A stretch of 64,000 nucleotides of DNA from Bradyrhizobium sp. (GTDB lineage: Bacteria > Pseudomonadota > Alphaproteobacteria > Rhizobiales > Xanthobacteraceae), in contig NZ_JACRMG010000013.1 in NCBI RefSeq assembly GCF_016219575.1, forward strand, positions 124,001 to 188,000. Reading direction: 5' to 3'. The notes beneath the pieces were generated by a model that was not told the origin of the DNA, did not search any database, and saw only the letters and a list, made by a program, of their open reading frames with translations. A program made the position numbers and the translations under genes. Position 1 is the first letter of the stretch, and each line of letters opens with the position of its first letter. This document shows positions 38,129 through 47,115 of this stretch, piece after piece.

Positions 38129-38660
38129 GATCGCACCCCGCAGGATCACAGCATTACAAGGCTAGACCCATTTTGGAACCGGCGAAAGCGATTATCGCGA
38201 CAAGGCGTCGACAGCCCTGCGATGATGGCCCGGACTAACGGGGGCTTTAGTCAATGCTTCATCTCTCGTCGGCCGTCGTGTCACCTGTCGCGCCGTAGTG
38301 TTCTGCTTAGTCAGCGGCTCGCAAGGGTCACGCAAGCGCTCGGCCTTCGGCATCATGGCTCCGGTGCGGTGCGGGCATCGGTCGAAGAATGCGTAGCGCC
38401 TCGACGCAAAACGCCTGCATAATTCCGCTCGCCGGAAGATTAACACCGCCCCTCGCCTGAAAGCGACATCGGGGCGCAGCCCGCCAATTTGGGCGTGACG
38501 GCGCATCGCCTGCGTGCCAGTATGATCGTCAACGTGAACTGCGCACGCTCGGCGAAGCGCAGCCACCGAGGGGGAATGTTCAAGGCGCCGACGCGAGTTC
38601 GCGGCGAAACGCGCCCCTTTGGCCTACTTGGTCTCTCGGACTGACAGGTCAACGGCGTAG
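38129..38660. other. 532-base region without a supportable gene
   Basis: I see no convincing coding sequence: the longest minus-strand frame (38192-38566) has atypical Cys/Arg-rich composition and no homology I can recognise. No repeat of the families in this window, no tRNA. It should hold the promoter of the downstream importer operon and perhaps that of the small membrane gene; it may include a decayed gene. Confidence 0.5.
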
Positions 38661-39596
38661 ATGGCACGACAGATTGTCCATCGTCTGCTGATATCGATCC
38701 CGGCGCTGGTCGGGGTGCTCTTCCTCTGTTTCTGCCTGCTGCAGGTGGTGCCGGCCGATCCCGCCATGGTGATCGCCGGGCCCGACGCCAAGCCTGAGAC
38801 CATCGCCGCGATCAGGCAGGAACTCGGGCTCGACCGCTCGATCCCAGTGCAGTTCTTCGAATACATCATGCGCGTGATGCGCGGCGATCTCGGCCGCTCC
38901 ATCATCTCCAACAAGAAGGTGGTCGAGGAACTAGCGCTCACCATCGGCCCGACCGTCGAATTGATGGTGGGTGGCATGCTGATCGCGGTTCCGATCGGCA
39001 TTGCACTCGGCACGCTCGCCGCCGTCAATCGCGGCAGCCTCACCGACCGCCTCATCATGGCGATCTCGGTGGCCGGCGTGTCCATGCCGGTGTTCTTCAT
39101 CGGCCTGATGCTGATCCAGTATGTCGGCTTCCGCTGGGCGCTGCTGCCGTTCACCGGCCGCGCCGGCCCGGTGTGGGATGGCGGACTGCCGAACCTGATC
39201 CTCCCTGCCCTGACGCTAGGCCTCGTGCTGATCGGGCCGATCGCGCGGCTGACGCGCACCGCGGTGCTGGAAGTGCTGGGCGCCGACTTCGTGCGCACCG
39301 CGCGTGCCAAGGGACTGCGAGAGACGGTGGTGATCGTGCACCACGCGCTGCGCAACGCGCTGATCCCCGTCGTCACCCTGATCGGGCTGCAGGCGGCGTT
39401 CCTGCTCGGCGGCGCCGTGGTCACCGAGACGATGTTTTCATGGCCGGGCGTCGGGCGGCTTGCGGTCGGCGCCATCGTCTCCAGCGATTTCCCGACCGCT
39501 CAGGGTGCGATCATGATTCTCGCGGTCGCCTTCCTGACCATCAACCTGCTGGTCGACGTGCTCTACGTGTACCTCGATCCGCGGGTGCAAACATGA
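38661..39596 (+). CDS. Peptide/nickel-type ABC permease, DppB-like
   Basis: A 311-residue inner-membrane permease with six helices. The N-terminus MARQIVHRLLISIPALVGVLF and the EAA-loop DFVRTARAKGLRETVV are typical of DppB/OppB/GsiC. It is the first gene of a six-gene operon (two permeases, two binding proteins, two ATPases) with overlapping junctions. Substrate class (peptide, nickel, glutathione or other organic molecule) cannot be told. Confidence 0.92.
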   Translation: MARQIVHRLLISIPALVGVLFLCFCLLQVVPADPAMVIAGPDAKPETIAAIRQELGLDRSIPVQFFEYIMRVMRGDLGRSIISNKKVVEELALTIGPTVELMVGGMLIAVPIGIALGTLAAVNRGSLTDRLIMAISVAGVSMPVFFIGLMLIQYVGFRWALLPFTGRAGPVWDGGLPNLILPALTLGLVLIGPIARLTRTAVLEVLGADFVRTARAKGLRETVVIVHHALRNALIPVVTLIGLQAAFLLGGAVVTETMFSWPGVGRLAVGAIVSSDFPTAQGAIMILAVAFLTINLLVDVLYVYLDPRVQT

Positions 39597-40489
39597 GCAC
39601 CGAGGCACTCGATCACGGCCTGATCGCGAGCGGCGCTGGCAATGAAGACGGCTGGCTCGCCCCCAACGGCCTGTTGCGGCGGCTGGCGCGCGACCGCGTC
39701 GCGGCGCTGGCGGCTTCCGTGCTGACGGCGATCGTGCTGGCGGCGATCCTTGCGCCGTGGATCGCGCCCTACGACCCCTATTTCACCGACCTCACCAAGA
39801 CGATGCAGGCGCCGAGCGCCGCACACTGGTTCGGCACCGACAACACCGGCCGCGACATATTGAGCCGCGTGCTCTATGGCACGCGCAACACGCTGGTGCT
39901 GGGCCTCGTCGGCGTGATCGTCGGCGGCGCGATCGGCGGCGTGCTCGGCATCGTCGCCGCCTACTACCGGCGGCTCGGCGGCTGGATCATGCGGCTGGTC
40001 GACATCATGCTGGCCTTCCCGGCGATCCTGATCGGACTTGCCATGGCCGCGATCTTCGGCGCGGGGCTTGGCGCCGTGATCATCGCGCTGGTTATCGCGA
40101 CCATACCCGACGTGGCGCGGGTGGCGCGCGGCGCGGCAGTGGGCGTGATGGGCCAGGAGTTCATGGAAGCCGGACGCGCTGTCGGCGTCTCCGACAGCGC
40201 GCTGATCTGGCGCTACCTGACGCTGAATTGCATCTCCACCATCTTCGTGTTCCTGACGCTGCGCTTCGGCCAGATCATCCTGATCGGCTCGGTGCTCGGC
40301 TTCCTCGGCATGGGGGCGCAGCCGCCGACCGCCGAGCTCGGCATGATGGCAGCCCAGGGCCGCGACTTCCTGTTCATGGCGCCGCATATCGCCACCATCC
40401 CGAGCTGCGCCATCTTCGTCATCGTGCTTTGCGCCAATCTGCTTGGCGACGCCTTCCGCGACGTTCTCGATCCGAGGTTACAGACATGA
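39593..40489 (+). CDS. Peptide/nickel-type ABC permease, DppC-like
   Basis: A 298-residue permease with an N-terminal cytoplasmic tail, the OppC-type motif APSAAHWFGTDNTGRDILSR and the EAA-loop QEFMEAGRAVGVSDSALIWR. It pairs with the DppB-like protein. The start overlaps the previous stop (ATGA) and its stop overlaps the ATG of the first binding protein. Confidence 0.92.
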   Translation: MSTEALDHGLIASGAGNEDGWLAPNGLLRRLARDRVAALAASVLTAIVLAAILAPWIAPYDPYFTDLTKTMQAPSAAHWFGTDNTGRDILSRVLYGTRNTLVLGLVGVIVGGAIGGVLGIVAAYYRRLGGWIMRLVDIMLAFPAILIGLAMAAIFGAGLGAVIIALVIATIPDVARVARGAAVGVMGQEFMEAGRAVGVSDSALIWRYLTLNCISTIFVFLTLRFGQIILIGSVLGFLGMGAQPPTAELGMMAAQGRDFLFMAPHIATIPSCAIFVIVLCANLLGDAFRDVLDPRLQT

Positions 40490-42048
40490 TGAGACTGGCT
40501 CTGACTGCTGCACTCGCCCTGACCATCGCCGCTCCCGCGTCGGCCCAGACGCTGACGCTCATGAAGGGCATCGACGCGCCGCATTATGACGGCCATCGCA
40601 CCACCTGGGGTCCGACCTCCGATATCGTCAACATGTTCCAGGACACGCTGGTGGCGCTGGACTGGGACGGCCGCACGCCGATCCCGTATCTGGCCAAATC
40701 CTGGGCAATGAGCGAGGACGGCAAGATCTATACGTTCAAGCTGCGCGACGACGTCAGCTTCTGCAGCGGCAAGAAGTTCACCGCCGAGGACGTGATCTAC
40801 AGCTTCAAGCGGCTGAAGGATCCCGCGGTGAAAGCGCCCTATGCCTGGCGTGCCGGCAACATCAAGGAGCTGCGCGCGCCGGATCCCTACACCGTGCAGT
40901 ACGAAATGGATGAGCCGTATTCGGAACTCCTGCTGCAGCTCACGATGTTCACCAACGCGATCCACAACAAGGAGAGCGTGGAAGCGCTGGGCAAGGACTA
41001 CGGCATCAAGGGCATCGACGGTACCGGCCCCTGGTGCTTCGACAGCTGGCAGCCGCGCACCGAGATCGTGCTGAAGCGCCACGACGCCTACAAATGGGGC
41101 CCGTCGATGTACAAGAACAAGGGGCCCGTCAAGTTCGAGAAGCTGAGCATCAAGATCGTGCCGGAAGATTCCAGCCGCGTCGCGGCGATGCTGTCCGGGC
41201 AGTTCGACATTACCCACCAGTTCCCGGCACAGTTCATCAGCCAGGCCAAGGCCACGCCGACGCTGGCGGTGACGCCGGCCAAGCCGAATTTCCAGCTGCT
41301 CTATTTCGGCTTCAAGATCACGCGGCCGATGGTGGCCGACAAGCGCGTACGCGAAGCCATGAGCATCGCCATCAACCGCGCCGAGATTGCCAAGGCGATC
41401 CTGCTCGGCAATGCCGAACCCGCCGTCACCATCGTGGATCCCGATGCGCTCGACCACGACCCCGCCACCAAGGGCATCGTCAAGGAGGACATCGAGCGCG
41501 CCAAGGCGCTGCTGGACGAGGCTGGCTGGAAGGTCGGCGCCGACGGCATCCGCGAGAAGGACGGCGTCAAGCTGCAGCCGCGAGTCTACTACACGGCCAA
41601 CGCCAATTCGGGAAAGGTCGCGGAGGCGATCCAGGGCTATCTTCGCAAGATCGGCGTCGACTGGCGGCTCAACCCATGGGACTCGACCATCGCCTCGGTG
41701 AAGATGGCCGAGCAGGATTACGAGATCTGGTCGGTGACCGTGCCGTATCTGTCGGCCGGCGATCTCATGAACATCTATTTCGATTCCGCCAATATCCCGA
41801 CGCCGAACCGGATGAACTGGAAGGACGCAGAGACCGACGCCTGGCTGAAGCAGGGCCGCTCGGCGCTCACCGAGAGCGATCGCACCAAGGCCTACGCACT
41901 GGTGCAGCAGAAGGTGATGCGCGAGCACCTGTGGATTCCCGTGCTCAACATCAACATGGACCAGGTCGCCAACAAGCGCATCAGCGCGGCGCGGCCGCAC
42001 ATGCTCTACCAGAACACGTTCTACAAGGGGCTCGACGTGACTCGCTGA
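40486..42048 (+). CDS. Peptide-type (family 5) binding protein, first of tandem pair
   Basis: A 520-residue periplasmic receptor with a signal peptide (residues 1-21, ending APASAQ). SBP_bac_5 marks include LAKSWAMSEDGKIYTFKLRD, VIYSFKRLKDP and [19 protein letters not shown]. It is closely similar to the gene just downstream along most of its length and differs mainly in the region about residues 365-410. Fully overlapped start with the permease stop. Presumably one of two receptors serving one transporter. Confidence 0.9.
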   Translation: MMRLALTAALALTIAAPASAQTLTLMKGIDAPHYDGHRTTWGPTSDIVNMFQDTLVALDWDGRTPIPYLAKSWAMSEDGKIYTFKLRDDVSFCSGKKFTAEDVIYSFKRLKDPAVKAPYAWRAGNIKELRAPDPYTVQYEMDEPYSELLLQLTMFTNAIHNKESVEALGKDYGIKGIDGTGPWCFDSWQPRTEIVLKRHDAYKWGPSMYKNKGPVKFEKLSIKIVPEDSSRVAAMLSGQFDITHQFPAQFISQAKATPTLAVTPAKPNFQLLYFGFKITRPMVADKRVREAMSIAINRAEIAKAILLGNAEPAVTIVDPDALDHDPATKGIVKEDIERAKALLDEAGWKVGADGIREKDGVKLQPRVYYTANANSGKVAEAIQGYLRKIGVDWRLNPWDSTIASVKMAEQDYEIWSVTVPYLSAGDLMNIYFDSANIPTPNRMNWKDAETDAWLKQGRSALTESDRTKAYALVQQKVMREHLWIPVLNINMDQVANKRISAARPHMLYQNTFYKGLDVTR

Positions 42049-42081
42049 CTGGCCAACGACAAAAAAACGGGAGTGAACAGG

Positions 42082-43650
42082 ATGCGCGGAATTTTCACGG
42101 GATTGGCGGCGCTGCTCGCCGCGGGCGCCGTCACGACGGCCGAGGCACAGACGCTGCGCGTGATGAAGTCGCTGGACGCGCCGCACTATGACGGCCAGCG
42201 CACGACGTGGTCGCCCACCTCGGACATCGTCAACATGTTCCAGGACACGCTGGTGGCGCTGGACTGGGACGGCAAGACCGCGATCCCCTATCTGGCAAAA
42301 TCCTGGGACATCCGCGAGGACGGCAAGCTCTATACGTTCAAGCTGCGCGACGACGTTACGTTCTGCAGCGGCAAGAAGTTCACCGCCGCCGACGTCGTCT
42401 ACACTTTCAAGCGGCTGAAGGATCCCGAAACCAAGGCCCCCTATGCCTGGCGCGCGGGCGACATCAAGGAGGTCCGCGCCGTCGACCCCTACACGGTCGA
42501 GTACGAACTGAACGAGCCCTATTCGGAGCTGCTGCTGCAGCTCACCATGTACACCAACACCATCCACAACCAGGCGAGCGTGGAGACCCTGGGCAAGGAT
42601 TACGGCACCAAGGGCATCGACGGCACCGGCCCCTGGTGCTTCGAAAGCTGGCAGCCGCGCACCGAGATCGTGCTGAAGCGCCACGATGCGTACAAATGGG
42701 GCCCCTCGATGTACCAGAACAAGGGCCCGGTGAAGTTCGAGAAGCTGAGCATCAAGATCGTGCCGGAGGATGCCAGCCGCGTCGCCGCCATGATGGGCGG
42801 ACAGTTCGACGTCACCCACCAGATCCCGCTGCAATTCATCGACCAGGTCAAGGCCGCGCCGACCCTGACGGTCCAGGAAGCGAAGCCTAATTTCCAGCTG
42901 AATTATTACGGCTACAAGATCACGCGGCCCATGGTGGCCGACAAGCGCGTGCGCGAGGCGATGAACATCGCCATCAACCGCGCCGAGATCGTCAAGGGCA
43001 TCATGCTGGGCAACGCCGAGCCGGCCTTCACCTTCGTCGACCCCAACGCTCTCGACTTCGCCGACAAGACCAGGGGCGTGATCAAGGAAGACGTCGAGCG
43101 CGCCAAGAAACTGCTGGACGAAGCCGGCTGGACGGTCGGCAGCGACGGCATAAGGGAAAAGGACGGCGTCAAGCTCGCGCCGAGGGTTCTGTTCGTGCAG
43201 GTCGCCTACTTCCCGCGCGTCTCCGAGGCGATCCAGGGCTACATGCGCAAGATCGGCATCGACTGGAAGATCGTCGGCTTCGATTCCACCATCGCGCCGG
43301 CCGAGATGGGCAAGCAGGACTACGAGCTGTGGACCGTGACGGTGCCCTATTTGTCGGCGGGCGAACTGATGAACATCTACTTCGACTCGAAGAACATTCC
43401 GACGCCCAACCGGATGAACTGGAAGGACACGGAGACCGACGGGTGGCTGCGCGCCGGCCGCGCGGCCTTGAACGAAAAGGACCGGGCGCTGAACTTCGCC
43501 CGCATCCAGGAGAAGGTGATGGGCGAGCATCTGTGGATGCCCGTGATGAACGTCGCGATGTACACGACGAGCTCGAAGAAGCTGAAAGGCGTGCGGCCGC
43601 ACATGCTCTATCAGAACACCTTCTACAAGGGACTGGATTACTCGTTCTGA
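42082..43650 (+). CDS. Peptide-type (family 5) binding protein, second of tandem pair
   Basis: A 522-residue paralog of the preceding protein, with its own signal peptide (residues 1-23, ending TTAEAQ). Long blocks are identical or nearly so (for example [17 protein letters not shown] and [20 protein letters not shown]), pointing to a gene duplication. In the third domain the sequence diverges ([18 protein letters not shown] against YYTANANSGKVAEAIQGY), which may change ligand choice. GTG 42073 is an alternative start; the ATG follows GGGAG at good spacing. The stop overlaps the next ATPase start (TGATG). Confidence 0.9.
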   Translation: MRGIFTGLAALLAAGAVTTAEAQTLRVMKSLDAPHYDGQRTTWSPTSDIVNMFQDTLVALDWDGKTAIPYLAKSWDIREDGKLYTFKLRDDVTFCSGKKFTAADVVYTFKRLKDPETKAPYAWRAGDIKEVRAVDPYTVEYELNEPYSELLLQLTMYTNTIHNQASVETLGKDYGTKGIDGTGPWCFESWQPRTEIVLKRHDAYKWGPSMYQNKGPVKFEKLSIKIVPEDASRVAAMMGGQFDVTHQIPLQFIDQVKAAPTLTVQEAKPNFQLNYYGYKITRPMVADKRVREAMNIAINRAEIVKGIMLGNAEPAFTFVDPNALDFADKTRGVIKEDVERAKKLLDEAGWTVGSDGIREKDGVKLAPRVLFVQVAYFPRVSEAIQGYMRKIGIDWKIVGFDSTIAPAEMGKQDYELWTVTVPYLSAGELMNIYFDSKNIPTPNRMNWKDTETDGWLRAGRAALNEKDRALNFARIQEKVMGEHLWMPVMNVAMYTTSSKKLKGVRPHMLYQNTFYKGLDYSF

Positions 43651-44630
43651 TGGAAAGCCTGCTCGAGGTCCGCGGTCTCAGGACCCATTTCGCCACCGAT
43701 CGCGGCCTGTTCCGGGCCGTCGACGGCATCAGCTTCGGCGTGCCGCGCGGCCGCACGGTCGGTCTCGTCGGCGAGTCCGGCTGCGGCAAGAGCGTGACGT
43801 CGCTCTCGGTCATGGGGCTGGTGCCCTCGCCGCCCGGCAAGATCGACGCGGACAGCATCACGTTCGCAGGCACCAACGTACTGGCATTGCCGCCGGACGA
43901 GCGCCGCAGGCTGCGCGGCGGCAAGATGTCGATGATCTTCCAGGAGCCGATGACCTCGCTGAACCCGGTGCACACCGTGGGCCAGCAGATCGTCGAGGCG
44001 ATCGTTGCCCACACCCAGATGTCGCCGCGCGCGGCAAAGGCCCGCGCCATCGAGATGCTGGAGCTGGTGAAGATTCCGTCGCCGGCGCGGCGCATCGACG
44101 ACTATCCGCACAACATGTCAGGCGGCATGCGCCAGCGCGTGATGATCGCGATGGCGCTGTCCTGCGAGCCGGCGCTGCTGATTGCGGACGAGCCGACCAC
44201 GGCGCTCGATGTCACCATCCAGGCGCAGATCCTCGACCTGCTCAGCGATCTGCAGCGCAGGCTCGGCATGGCGATCCTCATCATCACCCACGATCTCGGC
44301 GTGATCGCCGAGATGGCCGACCATGTGCTGGTGATGTATGCAGGCCAGATCGTCGAGAGCGCCGACGTCGCCGACATCTTCGCCGATCCGCAGCATCCCT
44401 ACACGGTCGGCCTGCTCGGCTCGATCCCGCGGCTCGACGTCGAGCGCGAGCGGCTCGCCACCATCGAGGGCACCGTGCCCGGCGCCAACAACCAGCCGAA
44501 AGGCTGCCGCTTCGCGCCGCGCTGCCCATTCGCGGACGCGCGCTGCCGCGAGGCAACGCCGCCGCTCATCGAGATCAGCGCCACCCATCGGGTGGCCTGC
44601 TGGAAGGCGCCGGTGGAGATGACGGCATGA
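43650..44630 (+). CDS. Peptide/nickel-type ABC ATPase, DppD-like
   Basis: A 326-residue ATPase with Walker A GESGCGKS, signature [18 protein letters not shown], Walker [14 protein letters not shown] and the C-terminal oligopeptide-transporter domain with its [20 protein letters not shown] motif (Cys pattern of the possible iron-sulfur or zinc loop in DppD/OppD). Start coupled to the preceding stop and end to the next start (ATGA). Confidence 0.92.
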   Translation: MESLLEVRGLRTHFATDRGLFRAVDGISFGVPRGRTVGLVGESGCGKSVTSLSVMGLVPSPPGKIDADSITFAGTNVLALPPDERRRLRGGKMSMIFQEPMTSLNPVHTVGQQIVEAIVAHTQMSPRAAKARAIEMLELVKIPSPARRIDDYPHNMSGGMRQRVMIAMALSCEPALLIADEPTTALDVTIQAQILDLLSDLQRRLGMAILIITHDLGVIAEMADHVLVMYAGQIVESADVADIFADPQHPYTVGLLGSIPRLDVERERLATIEGTVPGANNQPKGCRFAPRCPFADARCREATPPLIEISATHRVACWKAPVEMTA

Positions 44631-45712
44631 GCGAAACGCCCGTCCTCGAGGTCAATGGCCTCGTCAAGCACTTTCCGGTGGCGCGCGGCGTGCTGCGACG
44701 GAAGCTGATCGGCCTGGTTCGCGCGGTCGAGGATGTCTCCTTCGAGATCGCGCGCGGCGAGACCCTGGCGCTGGTCGGCGAATCCGGCTGCGGCAAGTCC
44801 ACCACCGGACGGCTGGTGCTGCGGTTGATGAACCCGACATCCGGCTCGATCCGTTTCAAGGGCGAGGAGATCGCCAACGTCGACAAGGATGCGATGCGGC
44901 GGATGCGGCGGCATCTGCAAATCATCTTTCAGGACCCCTATGCCTCGCTCAACCCGCGCATGACGGTCGGCGACATCCTGCGCGAACCGCTGAACGTCCA
45001 CGAGATCGGCGATGGCGCTTCCCGTGCCGCGCGGGTGCGGGAGCTGCTCGACGTGGTCGGCCTGCAGGCCGAGCACGCCGCACGCTATCCGCACCAGTTC
45101 TCCGGCGGCCAGCGCCAGCGCATCGGCATCGCGCGGGCACTTGCCGTCAATCCCGATCTGATCGTGTGCGACGAGCCGGTCTCGGCGCTGGATGTCTCGA
45201 TCCAGGCGCAGATCGTGAATCTGCTGCAGAACCTGCAGCAGCGCTTCGGTCTCTCCTATCTCTTCATCGCGCACGATCTTGCCGTCGTGAAGCACATCAG
45301 CGACCGCGTCGCGGTGATGTATCTGGGCAAGCTCGTCGAGATCGCCGACAAGAAGACGATCTACGCCAAGCCGCTGCATCCCTATACGCAGGCGCTGATG
45401 GCAGCGATCCCGAAGACCGACCCGAACCTGCGGGCCAAGCGCGTGATGCTGCAGGGCGACGTGCCGAATCCCTTCAACCCGCCGACCGGCTGCCGCTTCC
45501 ACACCCGCTGTCCGCATGCGCAGGCGCGCTGCTCGGCGGAGGAGCCCGTCTTGCGCGAGGCGGCAAGCGGCCACCGCGTCGCCTGCCATTTCTTCGAGAC
45601 GTTGCCGCCGCCGGTGATTGTCGCCCGCAGCGGCCCGCCGCAGGGCAAGTTCGCCGAGCGGCTGGCCGCGTTCGAGGCGGCGAAGCAGAAACAGGAGGCT
45701 ATGAAGGTGTGA
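44627..45712 (+). CDS. Peptide/nickel-type ABC ATPase, DppF-like
   Basis: A 361-residue ATPase, last gene of the importer operon. Walker [11 protein letters not shown]-loop [16 protein letters not shown], signature [15 protein letters not shown], Walker [15 protein letters not shown], and the C-terminal [19 protein letters not shown] loop. A short coiled or polar tail of about 35 residues follows this loop and is longer than typical DppF. Ends 10 bases before a strong hairpin (45722-45747). Confidence 0.92.
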   Translation: MSETPVLEVNGLVKHFPVARGVLRRKLIGLVRAVEDVSFEIARGETLALVGESGCGKSTTGRLVLRLMNPTSGSIRFKGEEIANVDKDAMRRMRRHLQIIFQDPYASLNPRMTVGDILREPLNVHEIGDGASRAARVRELLDVVGLQAEHAARYPHQFSGGQRQRIGIARALAVNPDLIVCDEPVSALDVSIQAQIVNLLQNLQQRFGLSYLFIAHDLAVVKHISDRVAVMYLGKLVEIADKKTIYAKPLHPYTQALMAAIPKTDPNLRAKRVMLQGDVPNPFNPPTGCRFHTRCPHAQARCSAEEPVLREAASGHRVACHFFETLPPPVIVARSGPPQGKFAERLAAFEAAKQKQEAMKV

Positions 45713-45721
45713 ATGTCGGTC

Positions 45722-45747
45722 GTCGCCCCGGCGAAAGCCGGGGCGAC
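45722..45747. terminator. Bidirectional hairpin between convergent genes
   Basis: A perfect 11-bp stem (GTCGCCCCGGC / GCCGGGGCGAC) with a GAAA tetraloop, lying between the stops of the DppF-like gene (45712) and the minus-strand binding protein (45765). It could act as a terminator in both directions or be a solo unit of the repeat families seen elsewhere. There is no T-tract. Confidence 0.6.
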
Positions 45748-45764
45748 ACGTCATTTGAGACTGC

Positions 45765-46958
45765 CTATTTCGTCAGCGGACAGCCGCTGTCCCTGGCCGG
45801 CGGAAACGCCTTGTCGCCGGGGACGACGGCGAGCTGCTTGTAATAGTCCCACGGCTTCTTCGATTCCGAGGGCTTCTTGACCTCGAACAGATAGAGGTCG
45901 TGCACCATGCGGCCGTTCTCCTGCACCCTGCCTTGCGCGAAGTCGTCGTCGACCGGAAGCTCCTTCAGCTTCCTGGCGACGGCTTCGGTATCCTTGGTGC
46001 CGGCCGCCTTCACCGCCTTCAGATAGCTCAGCACCGCCGAATAGGTGCCGGCGTGGATCATGCTCGGCATCCGGCCGGTGCGCTTGAAGAAGCGCTCGCC
46101 GAGTGCCCGGCTCCTCGGGTCGCGGTCCCAGTAGAAGCCCTCCGTCAGCACCAGGCCTTGCGCGGCGTCAAGCCCGAGGCCGTGAACGTCGGCCAGCGTC
46201 ATCAGCAAGGCGGCGAGCTTCTGGCCGCTCCTGACGATGCCGAATTCAGCCGCCTGCTTGATCGAGTTGCTGGTGTCGAGGCCGGCATTGGCGAGCCCGA
46301 TGATCTTCGCCTTCGAGCTCTGCGCCTGCAGCAGGAACGACGAAAAATCCGACGCATTGAGCGGCGTGCGGACGGAGCCCAGCACCTTGCCGCCCTTGGC
46401 CTTGACATATTCGGCGGTGTCCTTTTCCAGCGCATGGCCGAAGGCATAGTCGACGGTCAGGAAGAACCAGCTGTCGCCACCGGCCTCCACCAGTGCCCCG
46501 CCGGTGCCGACCGCCAGCCCATGCGTGTCGTACGCCCAGTGAAAGCCCCAGGGCTGGCAGGCATCACCGGTCAGGCGGGAGGTTGCGGCACCCACGACAA
46601 TGTCGATCTTCTTCTTTTCCTTCGACAGCTCGTGGACCGCCAGTGCGACGGAAGACGTCGTCAACTCGGTGATCATGTCGACGTGCTCGACGTCATACCA
46701 GCGCCGCGCAATGGCGGCGCCGAGATCGGGCTTGTTCTGATGGTCGGCCGAGATGACCTCGATCTTCTGGCCGAGTACGCTGCCGCCGAAATCCTCAACC
46801 GCGAGCAGCGCCGCTTCGTAGGACCATTTGCCGCCATAGTCGGCATAGACGCCGGACTGGTCGTTGAGGATTCCGATCTTGACGCCCTGAGCGGCGGCCG
46901 GTGCGATAACGGCAAGGCCACAGGCAAGGACGGCGGCCGAAATTGATCCCGATCTCAT
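45765..46958 (-). CDS. Branched-chain-amino-acid-type binding protein, lone
   Basis: A 397-residue type I periplasmic binding protein of the LivJ/urea/amide class: signal peptide (residues 1-24, ending APAAAQ), then GVKIGILNDQSGVYADYGGK, HQNKPDLGAAIARRWYD and VYxAVLSYLKAVKAAGT-like C-terminal helix. No LivH/M/G/F genes adjoin, so the transporter partner must lie elsewhere. Divergent from the AidB-like dehydrogenase gene (157-base gap). The ligand is probably a small organic acid or amide in catabolic neighbourhoods of this kind, but this is inference. Confidence 0.85.
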   Translation of the reverse strand: MRSGSISAAVLACGLAVIAPAAAQGVKIGILNDQSGVYADYGGKWSYEAALLAVEDFGGSVLGQKIEVISADHQNKPDLGAAIARRWYDVEHVDMITELTTSSVALAVHELSKEKKKIDIVVGAATSRLTGDACQPWGFHWAYDTHGLAVGTGGALVEAGGDSWFFLTVDYAFGHALEKDTAEYVKAKGGKVLGSVRTPLNASDFSSFLLQAQSSKAKIIGLANAGLDTSNSIKQAAEFGIVRSGQKLAALLMTLADVHGLGLDAAQGLVLTEGFYWDRDPRSRALGERFFKRTGRMPSMIHAGTYSAVLSYLKAVKAAGTKDTEAVARKLKELPVDDDFAQGRVQENGRMVHDLYLFEVKKPSESKKPWDYYKQLAVVPGDKAFPPARDSGCPLTK

Positions 46959-47115
46959 TTTTTTACCCCTGGACGTTCTCGTTCAAAGTATATTTCCGGG
47001 ATCAAGTAAAATAGTCTTGCAGAGCAGCATACCTGCCGCTTGACTTGGAGATGCGCCAACGCCCGGCCGTTTCTGTTGTAGGTTCCAGCCGAAAAATACC
47101 GCAGGGAGAACGTCC

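Noticed and set aside
38192..38566. A 124-codon minus-strand frame in the gap before the importer operon
   Set aside because: Composition unlike the neighbours, no ribosome site and no family; left as non-coding.
40213..43602. A 1129-codon open frame antisense to the tandem binding proteins
   Set aside because: Arg/His/Leu/Val-biased shadow of two strongly supported plus-strand genes; typical of high-GC codon use.
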